From contig JAEWMQ010000092.1 of NCBI GenBank assembly GCA_023393125.1, forward strand, positions 10,701 through 74,700: a stretch of 64,000 nucleotides of DNA, given 5' to 3'. Positions 17,251-24,898 of the stretch are shown here, one piece after another. The stretch comes from Bacillota bacterium. GTDB taxonomy: Bacteria; Bacillota; Clostridia; Lachnospirales; Cellulosilyticaceae. Position numbers and translations under genes: made by a program. The notes under the pieces are model-generated. The model saw only the letters and a list, made by a program, of their open reading frames with translations, was not told where the DNA came from and did not search any database. Positions within the stretch are counted from its first letter, which is position 1. Each line of letters begins with the position of its first letter.

Positions 17251-17301
17251 TGTTATGTTGTTCTACCTTTTTATATTTCTTCTATAAAAAATACCTTAAA
17301 C

Positions 17302-17342
17302 AAAAAGCCAGTATAGATGATGACATCTATACTGACTTTTTT
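17302..17342 (-). terminator. terminator of the tRNA cluster
   Basis: A long stem (17303-17318 with 17324-17340, one mismatch) followed on the minus strand by TTTTTG lies just past the last tRNA-Gln of the minus-strand cluster. Confidence 0.85.
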
Positions 17343-17346
17343 CATA

Positions 17347-17418
17347 CAGGGCTAGGAGGATTCGAACCTCCGAATGCAGGAATCAAAATCCTGTGCCTTA
17401 CCGCTTGGCGATAACCCT
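17347..17418 (-). tRNA. tRNA-Gln(TTG), copy 1
   Basis: The reverse complement folds with acceptor AGGGTTA/TAGCCCT and anticodon loop TTTTGAT (TTG), with G73 as expected for Gln. It differs from the copy at 17804 by one T-loop base (G versus A after TTC). CCA is not encoded. Confidence 0.95.
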
Positions 17419-17424
17419 ATATAC

Positions 17425-17498
<74 letters not shown>

Positions 17499-17503
17499 AC
17501 AAA

Positions 17504-17574
17504 AGCGGGTGATGGGAATCGAACCCACGTAGTCAGCTTGGAAGGCTGAAGTTCTACCATTGAACTACACCCGC
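17504..17574 (-). tRNA. tRNA-Gly(TCC), copy 1
   Basis: The cloverleaf has acceptor GCGGGTG/CACCCGC and anticodon loop CTTCCAA (TCC). The same sequence recurs at 18065-18135, and the bases just upstream of both copies (CATATCATATGC) are shared as well. Confidence 0.95.
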
Positions 17575-17600
17575 ATATCATATGCAATATTTATTTAAGA

Positions 17601-17682
17601 TGCGGGCGAAGGGAGTCGAACCCTTACACCTCGCGGCGCTAGATCCTAAGTCTAGTGCGTCTGCCAATTCCGCCACGCCCGC
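17601..17682 (-). tRNA. tRNA-Leu(TAG)
   Basis: This class II tRNA of 82 bases has a long variable arm. The acceptor is GCGGGCG/CGCCCGC, and the anticodon stem CTAGA/TCTAG encloses CTTAGGA (TAG). Confidence 0.95.
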
Positions 17683-17712
17683 ATATTAAAACCTTAACTA
17701 TTTAGTTAAGAA

Positions 17713-17785
17713 TGAGCCACCCGGGAATCGAACCCGGGACAACTTGATTAAAAGTCAAGTGCTCTACCGACTGAGCTAGTGACCC
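17713..17785 (-). tRNA. tRNA-Lys(TTT)
   Basis: The acceptor is GGGTCAC/GTGGCTC with two wobble pairs, and the anticodon loop is CTTTTAA (TTT). The T arm is a strong GC stem. Confidence 0.94.
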
Positions 17786-17803
17786 AAAGAACTTTTGTTC
17801 TAA

Positions 17804-17875
17804 CAGGGCTAGGAGGATTTGAACCTCCGAATGCAGGAATCAAAATCCTGTGCCTTACCGCTTGGCGATAACCCT
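17804..17875 (-). tRNA. tRNA-Gln(TTG), copy 2
   Basis: This is a near-identical copy of the tRNA at 17347, with one substitution in the T loop. The anticodon is TTG. Confidence 0.95.
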
Positions 17876-17906
17876 ACATTATTATGTACATTTGTCCATA
17901 ATAAAA

Positions 17907-17981
17907 GGTGGGTAATGGGGCTCGAACCCACGACACCTGGAACCACAATCCAGTGCTACTACCAACTGAGCTATACCCACC
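17907..17981 (-). tRNA. tRNA-His(GTG)
   Basis: The anticodon loop is TTGTGGT (GTG). The extra 5' G that pairs with C73, diagnostic for His, is encoded. It separates Gln and Arg in the second block of the cluster. Confidence 0.95.
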
Positions 17982-17985
17982 ATAC

Positions 17986-18059
<74 letters not shown>

Positions 18060-18064
18060 ACAAG

Positions 18065-18135
18065 AGCGGGTGATGGGAATCGAACCCACGTAGTCAGCTT
18101 GGAAGGCTGAAGTTCTACCATTGAACTACACCCGC
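18065..18135 (-). tRNA. tRNA-Gly(TCC), copy 2
   Basis: This is identical in sequence to the tRNA at 17504-17574, with anticodon TCC. It is the first tRNA transcribed in the cluster. Confidence 0.95.
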
Positions 18136-18247
18136 ATATCATATGCTTCATTTTGTCAGCTTTTAGAGTTCCCTCCTCAACTGACAAAATGTATTATACC
18201 TAACTTCTTTGCATACGTCAACACCTTTTATGTTTTTTTTTATTTTT

Positions 18248-18790
18248 TTATCTTGCCCTATATCTATTACTTACAGGATGCATCTTAACGCTTTCATTTT
18301 CTACTATTTGCATGACGTTTGCTTCTATAATCTTGCCCTCTTTTACCTCAATAATAGCATAAGAAGGGTATCTTCCATCTCTAGGCTGTGTTATACTCCC
18401 TGGGTTTAATAGAAGTACACCATCTTTCCTTTGTATATGAGCACAATGAGAGTGTCCACATACTGCTACCTGCGCTTCGTGAGCTATAGCATCAATAAGA
18501 AGATCATCATATTCTCCCCACTTGACACCATAACGATGACCATGTGTCATAAAGAATGATACTTCTTCTATTGTTACAACTTCGCTATATGCGCCTCCAA
18601 AACCAACATCACAGTTTCCATAAACATAATTGATTTCTATATTAGGGTAGAATTTTTGTAATAGCCTAGCATCGCTAACGTAATCACCACAATGTAACAC
18701 CGCACCTACACCTAAAGGTATTGTACGTTCTAATATCATTTGAACATTATCAATTTTTCCATGAGTATCACTTATTATCAGTACTTTCAT
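18248..18790 (-). CDS. YfcE/MJ0936-family metallophosphoesterase
   Basis: This 180-residue calcineurin-like phosphodiesterase has the metal-binding motifs in order: DTHG near residue 8, GDYVSD, GNCD, THGHRYGV and GHSHCA. The family hydrolyses phosphodiesters in vitro; its physiological substrate is unknown. The start follows AGGTGAT. It is the last gene of the prfB-cheW-rdgB-yfcE unit and lies eight bases after rdgB, a pairing common in Clostridia. Downstream there is only an A/T-rich run with no clear hairpin. Confidence 0.93.
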   Translation of the reverse strand: MKVLIISDTHGKIDNVQMILERTIPLGVGAVLHCGDYVSDARLLQKFYPNIEINYVYGNCDVGFGGAYSEVVTIEEVSFFMTHGHRYGVKWGEYDDLLIDAIAHEAQVAVCGHSHCAHIQRKDGVLLLNPGSITQPRDGRYPSYAIIEVKEGKIIEANVMQIVENESVKMHPVSNRYRAR

Positions 18791-18798
18791 CTAATCAC

Positions 18799-19395
18799 CT
18801 ACAGTACTTTTAATAATTCTTTTTTCATGGCTTCAAGTGCCTTAGCACGATGACTCATTTTATTTTTTTCTTCCATAGAAAGCATAGCTGTGGAAATGTC
18901 TAATTCCTCCACATAAAAAATAGGATCATATCCAAAACCATTAGTGCCTTGTGCTTCATAACCAATGTACCCTTCTAATATCCCTGTTGTGGTTATTGTA
19001 GGTTCATTCTTACGGCTCATTGCAATGCTACAAATATATCTTGCTGTTCTTTCTTCTCTAGGCACAGTTTGTAATTTCTCTAATATGATTTGATTCTTTA
19101 TTTCATATGATGTATCTTTCCCTAAATACCTAGCAGAATATACACCCGGCTCCTTATTTAAGCAATCAATTTCTAAACCTGAATCATCTGCAATAACAAT
19201 AGCCTCTGGTTTAATTGCAGCTATTGCTTCTGCCTTAATAATAGCATTTGCTTCAAAAGTTGTACCACTCTCTTCAATATCTATATCTATACCAGCTTCG
19301 CCCATAGTCTTTACTTCTACTTGAAGGTCAGCTAACATCTCTTTTATTTCTTTTACTTTCCCTTTATTTTGAGTTGCTACTATAATTGTTTTCAT
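18799..19395 (-). CDS. rdgB: XTP/dITP pyrophosphatase (RdgB/HAM1 family)
   Basis: This house-cleaning enzyme hydrolyses dITP, XTP and ITP to the monophosphates, keeping damaged purines out of DNA and RNA. It has 198 residues, with the signatures ATQNKGKVKEI at the N-terminus, ESGTTFEANA near residue 44, ADDSGLEID and the C-terminal SHRAKAL. Two ATG codons are adjacent at 19398 and 19395. GGGAG gives better spacing to the second. The gene overlaps the end of the cheW-like gene by about 30 bases, so translation is probably coupled. Confidence 0.95.
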   Translation of the reverse strand: MKTIIVATQNKGKVKEIKEMLADLQVEVKTMGEAGIDIDIEESGTTFEANAIIKAEAIAAIKPEAIVIADDSGLEIDCLNKEPGVYSARYLGKDTSYEIKNQIILEKLQTVPREERTARYICSIAMSRKNEPTITTTGILEGYIGYEAQGTNGFGYDPIFYVEELDISTAMLSMEEKNKMSHRAKALEAMKKELLKVL

Positions 19396-19846
19396 CATTT
19401 ACTCCCTGCAACATAATTTCTTTTGTCTCTAAAACAAGAGTCTCTATATCTAGTATAAGGATCATTTGACTAGCTTTTTTTATAATTCCACGTATACAAC
19501 TTACTTTATTCTTGTCTAATAGTGCTGGTGGTTCTTCTATCTGGAAATCCTCTATCGTTAATATCTCAGATACACTATCCACTATAAATCCAACTTTATT
19601 ATCTTTTAAATTCATCAAAATCAGCTTGGAATGTCTTAAGTCTTCTTGTAATGGCATATTAAGTCTTTTTCTTAAATTGAACAATGTAAAAACTGTACCT
19701 CTGACATTAATAATTCCCTCTATATAGTGGGGTAACTCTGGTACATATCTTATCATTTCATAATTCTTTATTTCTAACACCTTCATTATGTCCATACCAA
19801 ATTCATGCTCTAATAGCCTAAAAACCACAATCTGCTTACTTTCCAT
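19364..19846 (-). CDS. CheW-like domain protein
   Basis: This 160-residue single CheW domain has the usual opening QIVVFRLLEHEFGMDI, the conserved INVRGTVFTLFNLR core near residue 70 and a VGFIVDSVSEIL segment. CheW couples chemoreceptors to CheA. No other chemotaxis gene is in the window, and the gene is embedded between prfB and rdgB, so it may be an accessory coupling or CheV-like signalling part. There is no response-regulator domain. GGGGG lies before the ATG with good spacing. It overlaps rdgB at its 3' end. Confidence 0.88.
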   Translation of the reverse strand: MESKQIVVFRLLEHEFGMDIMKVLEIKNYEMIRYVPELPHYIEGIINVRGTVFTLFNLRKRLNMPLQEDLRHSKLILMNLKDNKVGFIVDSVSEILTIEDFQIEEPPALLDKNKVSCIRGIIKKASQMILILDIETLVLETKEIMLQGVNDENNYSSNSK

Positions 19847-19865
19847 AAGACATTCCCCCTGAACA

Positions 19866-20976
19866 TCAATCTCTTTGATGAATCCACCCTAAATAAGCAT
19901 TCATAAAACGGTCTATCTCTCCATCCATGACAGCTGAAGTATTCCCAGTTTCTTCACTTGTTCTATGATCTTTTACCATGTTATAAGGGTGAAAAACATA
20001 GGATCTAATTTGACTTCCCCATGCGATCTCTTTCTTTTCTCCTCTTATACCATCTATTCTATCCATACGTTCTTCTTGTTCTTTTTCATAGAGTTTTGCT
20101 TTTAACATTTGCATAGCTCTTTCTCTATTTTGAATTTGTGAACGTTCATTTTGGCATTGCACTACGATATTCGTTGGTAAGTGTGTAATACGTACAGCTG
20201 AATCTGTTGTATTAACGTGCTGCCCACCAGCACCTGTAGAACGATACGTATCTATACGTAGGTCTTCTGGTCTAATATCAACCTCTATTTCATCTGTGAT
20301 TTCCGGAATAACATCACAAGAAGCAAAAGAAGTATGTCTTCTTCCAGAAGAATCAAAAGGTGATATACGTACAAGACGATGAATACCTTTTTCAGATTTT
20401 AAATAACCATAAGCATTTTCACCGCTTATTTGAATCGTTACTGATTTGATGCCTGCTTCATCTCCATCAAGGTAATCAAGCACCTCTATTTTAAAGCCTT
20501 TTGATTCAGCCCATCTTGTATACATTCTAAAGAGCATTGATACCCAATCACATGCCTCTGTGCCACCTGCACCTGGGTGTAGTTCTAAAATGGCATTATT
20601 ACGGTCATATTCTTGATCTAATAATGTGCCAATAAGCATCTCCTTATAATCTTGCTCAAAAGCCTTTGTACATTCTTTAGCTTCTTCAGCTAATGCAAGA
20701 TCTTCATCCTCATTGGCCATTTCTATAAGCACTAAAATATCTTCAAAGCTACTACACAATTTATCATATTTTTCTATACGGTCTTTGTAGCTTTTAAGTT
20801 TCTGTAGTACTCCTTGTGCTCTTTCTATATCGTTCCAAAAAGCATTATCCATGGACATTTCTTCTAGTTCACTTACTTTGACTTTACACTCTTCTATGTC
20901 AAAGACGGTTCCCCATTTCCACTAATTTTGCTTTGTAAGGTTGCAAACTTGTTTGCAATTGTTCCATTTCTAACAT
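19866..20976 (-). CDS. prfB: peptide chain release factor 2, with programmed +1 frameshift
   Basis: RF2 releases peptides at UGA and UAA. Frame 0 runs 25 codons from the ATG at 20976 (AAGGAGTG upstream) to an in-frame TGA at 20901-20899. Translation continues in the +1 frame from GAC at 20900 to the stop at 19866, giving about 369 residues. The codon-recognition tripeptide SPF is seen in RISPFDSSGRR, and the catalytic GGQ in GAGGQHVN. The continuation after the shift reads DIEEC, the standard RF2 sequence. The frameshift autoregulates RF2 levels. It heads an operon with the cheW-like gene, rdgB and yfcE. Confidence 0.97.
20898..20904 (-). other. prfB programmed frameshift site CTTTGAC
   Basis: On the minus strand the sequence CTT TGA C occurs at codons 25-26 of prfB, preceded by a GGGGAA Shine-Dalgarno-like element five bases upstream. 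This is the classic arrangement for +1 slippage when RF2 is scarce. It is not a selenocysteine codon. Confidence 0.95.
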
Positions 20977-21052
20977 CTTATCACTCCTTCTGTACTTATC
21001 ATAGCTTGTTTTTACCCATCTATTCAACTATTTTAATTTATAAAGTTAATTT

Positions 21053-21092
21053 CATAAAAAGAAACAGCTTAAAATAGGCTTTAAGCTGTTTC
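21053..21092 (-). terminator. terminator after tRNA-fMet
   Basis: A 12-bp stem (21061-21072 with 21081-21092) is followed on the minus strand by TTTTTATG. It lies ten bases beyond the 3' end of the tRNA and upstream of prfB. Confidence 0.85.
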
Positions 21093-21101
21093 TCTGAGTA
21101 A

Positions 21102-21174
21102 TAGCGGGAACAGGACTTGAACCTGTGACCTTCGGGTTATGAGCCCGACGAGCTGCCAACTGCTCCACCCCGCG
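21102..21174 (-). tRNA. initiator tRNA-Met(CAT)
   Basis: The reverse complement starts CGCGGGG and lacks a Watson-Crick pair at position 1-72. It has three G-C pairs next to the anticodon loop CTCATAA (CAT); all are initiator features. It lies between divIC and prfB. Confidence 0.94.
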
Positions 21175-21248
21175 TTATTTTTTATTAACAAACCACCTCT
21201 AAGCGTTTTGTTAATTTAAGTATAGACTATCTATTTTTTTTGTCAAGG

Positions 21249-21530
21249 CTATTTCTTTTCTCTAAAAACAATCATATCCTCTTCTACCATACCGAGTTGT
21301 TCAGTAGCAATCTTTTCAATATAATCTTTAGAGTTAATATCCTTTATTTCTTTTTGTAGTTCCTCAAGCTTATTTTCCTGTTCTGCTACTTTTTCTATTT
21401 CTAATTCTAGTTCTTTATCTACTTTTTGATTCAATGCTCTTAAATTTTGCCCACTTAAAAATAGCCACAATACCCCTAATACAGTAATGACATATGCAAT
21501 TCTTAAAATGATTACTTTTTCTTTTTTCAT
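21249..21530 (-). CDS. divIC: septum formation initiator DivIC/FtsB-like
   Basis: This 93-residue bitopic membrane protein has a short basic N-terminus, one transmembrane helix (about 8-27), then a Leu/Glu/Lys heptad coiled coil (about 30-70) and a short conserved end (IATEQLGMVEEDMIVFREK). DivIC with FtsL and DivIB activates septal peptidoglycan synthesis in the divisome. It is the last protein gene of the hup-rqcP-yabP-yabQ-divIC run, exactly as in Bacillus. The upstream gap to yabQ is about 84 bases. Confidence 0.9.
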   Translation of the reverse strand: MKKEKVIILRIAYVITVLGVLWLFLSGQNLRALNQKVDKELELEIEKVAEQENKLEELQKEIKDINSKDYIEKIATEQLGMVEEDMIVFREKK

Positions 21531-21614
21531 TTGTATCCCTGCTTTTATATGAAATTAAAATAACTTTATGTATCTCTTATCTACTATAATATAAAAGCTA
21601 CCAACATTTGTAAA

Positions 21615-22136
21615 TCATATTTTTTGATTTTTTAAAAAACGTTCTGTCTCTTTATCTGCTTCATGTTGGTACTTCTTTCTAGCCTTAGCACGTTTTTTTA
21701 GTTTTTGTTGGTATTTCATCTGATTGTACTTATTTTGTATGTATTTTAAAGGAACTCTTATTAGCCTTATAGCTCCTTTAATAGGAATAAGGATTAATTG
21801 ATAAAGTTTATAACACACTGCTTTGACATAATCAATAATCTTTGTCATAATTCTCATAAAAATAATACTAAAGGTTAAGAAGTAAAGGGTTGCTCCTAAA
21901 ATAATACCAATAAAAATATATGGTCTTATGTCTGCATAATTACATACGTAAAGCATATAAAAGCCTGTAAAACCACAAAAAATCCAATACAACATATCTT
22001 CAAGTTGTACGAAGAAATTAGGATGCTTTATAATCTTCCTCATAATTCTTACTAAGTCGAATACAATTCCCATCATAATCCCTATTTCCACCGAAGTGAT
22101 AAAGAGCCTGACTTGACTATTTATAATTTGATTCAT
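21615..22136 (-). CDS. yabQ: spore cortex biosynthesis protein YabQ
   Basis: This 173-residue membrane protein has hydrophobic segments near residues 7-30, 45-65 and 72-95, followed by a strongly basic cytoplasmic tail rich in Lys, Arg and Tyr. In Bacillus, YabQ is a mother-cell protein of the outer forespore membrane needed for cortex formation. It lies 12 bases after yabP, and the pair is diagnostic of endospore formers. The tail is longer and more basic than its fold would require. Confidence 0.9.
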   Translation of the reverse strand: MNQIINSQVRLFITSVEIGIMMGIVFDLVRIMRKIIKHPNFFVQLEDMLYWIFCGFTGFYMLYVCNYADIRPYIFIGIILGATLYFLTFSIIFMRIMTKIIDYVKAVCYKLYQLILIPIKGAIRLIRVPLKYIQNKYNQMKYQQKLKKRAKARKKYQHEADKETERFLKNQKI

Positions 22137-22148
22137 AAAATCACCGAC

Positions 22149-22439
22149 TTACTTAAATAGTTTCGACATAATCGCACCCTTTTTCTTACCTTGGCCTTGA
22201 TTATTATGATAAACAATTTCATCAACTGTTCCTTCTACAATCACTTCTCCATCATCAATGTTCATTTTTATGATATGAAGTCCATCTCCTTTAATATCCA
22301 AATACCCTTTTCCAGTTTCTAATTCTATAACTTCTTCATCAAAAGAAAAAACTTCTGTTACACCCGTAATAGATAGCTTTTCTCTATCTATTAAAGTCAG
22401 CATGTGTTTTCGTCCTAGCTTTTCTTCCATTTTAATCAT
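22149..22439 (-). CDS. yabP: sporulation protein YabP
   Basis: This 96-residue beta-rich protein of the YabP/YqfC family has the typical opening RKHMLTLIDREKLSITGV, followed by V.SFDEEVIELETGKG and LHIIKMNIDDGEVIVEG. YabP is required for spore cortex assembly, and the YabP/YqfC family is thought to work at the forespore outer membrane. It lies between rqcP and yabQ. Alternative start codons exist one to three residues downstream. Confidence 0.93.
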   Translation of the reverse strand: MIKMEEKLGRKHMLTLIDREKLSITGVTEVFSFDEEVIELETGKGYLDIKGDGLHIIKMNIDDGEVIVEGTVDEIVYHNNQGQGKKKGAIMSKLFK

Positions 22440-22492
22440 CCTTTCATCTTATAGCTTTCTATAACTATTTATATGAAAGGAAATCATAATTA

Positions 22493-22744
22493 TTACAAAA
22501 TACGGTACAAGTTATCGGTTTCCTCTTTTTTCACATGCTCTTTAATTTCTAACACTTGATATTTAGTAGTTTGCGTGCCAAAACGAATCTCTATAATATC
22601 TCCTACTTTTACATCTATTCCTGGTTTTGCTAGTTTATCATTAACCATTACCCTGCCGCTATCACATGCTTCTTGAGCAATTGTTCTTCTTTTAATGATA
22701 CGACTAAGCTTCAAGTATTTATCTATACGCATCTTATCCTCCAT
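22493..22744 (-). CDS. rqcP: S4-domain RNA-binding protein RqcP (YabO/HslR-like)
   Basis: This 83-residue protein is an S4 RNA-binding domain: MRIDKYLKLSRIIKRRT, then ACDSGRVMVND and KPGIDVKVGD. In Bacillus, RqcP works with RqcH in ribosome-associated quality control by alanine tailing. It lies between hup and yabP in the conserved order. A terminator separates it from hup, so the rqcP-yabP-yabQ-divIC part may be read through partially or have its own promoter. Confidence 0.92.
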   Translation of the reverse strand: MEDKMRIDKYLKLSRIIKRRTIAQEACDSGRVMVNDKLAKPGIDVKVGDIIEIRFGTQTTKYQVLEIKEHVKKEETDNLYRIL

Positions 22745-22751
22745 TTTAGAA

Positions 22752-22785
22752 AAAAAAAACCTACACTAACAGTGTAGATTTTTTA
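22752..22785 (-). terminator. terminator after hup
   Basis: A stem of CTACACT (22761-22767) with AGTGTAG (22771-22777) is followed on the minus strand by a nine-base T run. It insulates the highly expressed hup gene from rqcP. Confidence 0.85.
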
Positions 22786-22789
22786 TATA

Positions 22790-23068
22790 TTAGTTACCTT
22801 TAACAACATCTTTTAAAGCTTTACCAGGTTTGAATTTAGGTGCTTTTCCACCTGGGATTGGCATTTCTTCATTTGTTTTTGGATTTCTACCTACACGTGG
22901 TTTACGTTCTGTAACTTCAAATGTTCCAAAACCAACTAGTTGAATTTTTCCCCCAGCTTGAAGTTCTTCCATTACAACATCTTCAAAAGCTTTAAGTGCT
23001 TTTTCAGCATCTTTTTTGCTGATTTCTGCCTTTGCAGACATAGCAGCTACTAATTCAGATTTGTTCAT
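22790..23068 (-). CDS. hup: HU-family DNA-binding protein
   Basis: This 92-residue nucleoid protein opens with MNKSELVAAMSAKAEISKKDAE, contains the GFGTFEV beta strand and the DNA-clasping arm RKPRVGRNPKTNEEMPIP, and ends with GKALKDVV. HU bends DNA non-specifically and compacts the chromosome. A GAGGAGG site precedes the ATG. A candidate promoter (23103-23131) and a long inverted repeat lie in its leader. It is placed between mazG and rqcP, as in many Firmicutes. Confidence 0.97.
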   Translation of the reverse strand: MNKSELVAAMSAKAEISKKDAEKALKAFEDVVMEELQAGGKIQLVGFGTFEVTERKPRVGRNPKTNEEMPIPGGKAPKFKPGKALKDVVKGN

Positions 23069-23102
23069 TATTTGTTCCTCCTCTATTCATGTTCTTAACA
23101 TG

Positions 23103-23131
23103 GATATATGTATTGAAAATTTTAGGTTCAA
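23103..23131 (-). promoter_or_regulatory. candidate hup promoter
   Basis: On the minus strand TTGAAC (23131-23126) and TATATC (23108-23103) are 17 bases apart, a reasonable sigma-A spacing. The candidate lies 35-63 bases before the hup ATG and overlaps the end of mazG. Neither hexamer is perfect. Confidence 0.4.
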
Positions 23132-23844
23132 TCTTTCGTAACCCTTGAATTTTCAATATATCTAAATCTATTTATAAACTTTTCCGTTGACTTTGTCAAG
23201 GCAAATTCAGCATTTATCTCAAAAAAAGTGGATAATTTTACTATAGCAAACAGTATTTCACCTATTTTTTCCTCATTTTGTACAATATCCCCTTGTTTTA
23301 CAGTATCTTTTAGGCAATTCAGTTCATTGATTAGTTGCTCTAAATCCTCTAAAATATCTTTATTTACAGCACCATTTTTTATAGCTTTCTTTTGTACTTT
23401 TTGTGTTCTAACTAAGGCTGGTAACGTCTTAGCTACTCGGTCCATAGACTCTACTAAACTTGTTTCATTTTTTTCTTTCTGCTTGAGTTCTTCCCAATTA
23501 GCTAATACTTCCTCGGAACTTTGCACCTTTGTATCTTTAAAAACATGGGGATGTCTATATACTAGTTTGTGGGCTAAGTCATGGATTACCTCTTCTAAGG
23601 TAAACTCATTATCTTCTTTTGCAATTTGTGCATGCATCAATACTTGCAATAATACATCCCCTAGTTCTTCTCTCATCAGGGGTATATCATTATTTTGTAA
23701 AGCTTCTATAAGCTCATAGCTTTCTTCTAATAAACAAGGCGTAAGTGATTCATGTGTTTGTTCTCTATCCCAAGGACACCCGTCCTTACTTCTTAGTTTT
23801 TCAATGATTGCTACTAAATCATTATAGCTATATAAGGGATCCAT
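23128..23844 (-). CDS. mazG: nucleoside triphosphate pyrophosphohydrolase MazG
   Basis: MazG hydrolyses (d)NTPs to monophosphates and pyrophosphate and can influence ppGpp levels. The first MazG domain is clear: KDGCPWDREQTHESL, EESYELIEAL, REELGDVLLQVLMHA. A second, weaker copy occupies the C-terminal half, where EEKIGEILFAIVKLS replaces the canonical EELGD pattern. An upstream start at 23862 is possible, but AGAGGAG fits the ATG at 23844 (MDPLYSYND). It lies upstream of hup on the same strand. Confidence 0.94.
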   Translation of the reverse strand: MDPLYSYNDLVAIIEKLRSKDGCPWDREQTHESLTPCLLEESYELIEALQNNDIPLMREELGDVLLQVLMHAQIAKEDNEFTLEEVIHDLAHKLVYRHPHVFKDTKVQSSEEVLANWEELKQKEKNETSLVESMDRVAKTLPALVRTQKVQKKAIKNGAVNKDILEDLEQLINELNCLKDTVKQGDIVQNEEKIGEILFAIVKLSTFFEINAEFALTKSTEKFINRFRYIENSRVTKD

Positions 23845-24154
23845 TTTCTTTCTCCTCTGCATTCAATTTAATTTGCTTATTGCTTTATTTTATCACACTA
23901 AACTTCTGTGTACTACAAGTAAAACGACTCTTACACCCAACTTTATATCACATCTTACTAGCTATCTACAGTCCTTGTCAGCTCATTAAACCCTTCTTTT
24001 TCACGCGAATATAATAGCCCTTCACTCTATTAAACAGTTTACTATTAGACGTGGTAAAGAAGCAAACAGGCTGAATTCTACTGTATGCCATTACTTATTC
24101 ATAAAATAAAAGTCAGTAACTTAATCAATGACGCTTAAGTTACTGACTTTTGTT
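23845..24154. other. intergenic region between spoVT and mazG
   Basis: These 310 bases hold the spoVT terminator (24107-24152) and otherwise AT-rich sequence with no recognisable gene or repeat. The mazG promoter is presumably here, but I could not pick a convincing pair of hexamers. Confidence 0.5.
24107..24152 (-). terminator. terminator after spoVT
   Basis: A perfect 17-bp stem (24108-24124 with 24135-24151) is followed on the minus strand by T-rich sequence. Confidence 0.9.
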
Positions 24155-24706
24155 TTATTGTTCCATCTGTTTACCTATAAACCCAGAAGCAGAATAAGCT
24201 AGCTTTTCTTCTACCTCTCCCATAGCATTGTTTTTATTAGCTGAAAGAAAAATAACAGCTCCTATAGCATCACCTTCACAAATAATAGGTGAAATCACTT
24301 CTGAGTAATAACTTTCTGTATTTCCTTCTAAAAGAATAGGTACAAATTTTGCATCATCTTTAGTTGCTTTAAAAATAGAACGTCCTTGAATAATCTTTTC
24401 TAAATGACTACTAATACTTTTATCTAAAAATTCCTTTTTAGAGCCGCCGGCCACAGCAATAACTTGATCTTTATCAGCAATACAGGTAATATGTCCTGTT
24501 GCTTGCGCTAAGGCATCTGCATATTCTTTTACAAAAGAGCTCAGTTCACCCACCGGAGAGTACTTCTTTAAAATAACTTGTCCTTCATTGTCTGTAAAGA
24601 TTTCTAAGGGATCCCCTTCTCTAATACGTAATGTGCGTCTAATTTCTTTAGGGATAACGACACGACCTAAGTCATCTATTCGTCTAACGATGCCTGTTGC
24701 TTTCAA
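24155..24706 (-). CDS. spoVT: stage V sporulation protein T
   Basis: SpoVT is an AbrB-type regulator that tunes sigma-G-dependent genes in the forespore. The N-terminal swapped-hairpin DNA-binding domain reads KATGIVRRIDDLGRVVIPKEIRRTL, split here as KATGIVRRIDDLG and RVVIPKEIRRTL. The C-terminal GAF-like domain (about 55-180) includes the conserved end ASGFIGKQMEQ. The start is TTG at 24706: it gives the family-standard N-terminus, and AAGGAGG lies nine bases upstream. A longer frame to 24733 would include the ribosome binding site. The product has about 183 residues. Its position between prsA and mazG is conserved. Confidence 0.96.
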   Translation of the reverse strand: MKATGIVRRIDDLGRVVIPKEIRRTLRIREGDPLEIFTDNEGQVILKKYSPVGELSSFVKEYADALAQATGHITCIADKDQVIAVAGGSKKEFLDKSISSHLEKIIQGRSIFKATKDDAKFVPILLEGNTESYYSEVISPIICEGDAIGAVIFLSANKNNAMGEVEEKLAYSASGFIGKQMEQ

Positions 24707-24858
24707 AAGAAACAACCTCCTTAATAATGTCAAATTGATGATATATAGCTTTAACTATAATTTACAATTATTATGCTACATATCTAGAATTCTATACATG
24801 GTACTCCTTGCTTTCGTCTTATATAATAAATTATTACCATTATTATTAAAACTCATTC

Positions 24859-24898
24859 AAAAAAAGAATCAAATCATAAAAATGATTTGATTCTTTTT
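24859..24898 (-). terminator. terminator after the PrsA-like gene
   Basis: A 16-bp stem (24861-24876 with 24883-24898) begins at the stop codon and is followed on the minus strand by TTTTTT. Confidence 0.88.

Noticed and set aside
20899..20901. TGA in prfB as selenocysteine codon or as a pseudogene mark
   Set aside because: The CTTTGAC context and the restored RF2 sequence in the +1 frame identify programmed frameshifting.
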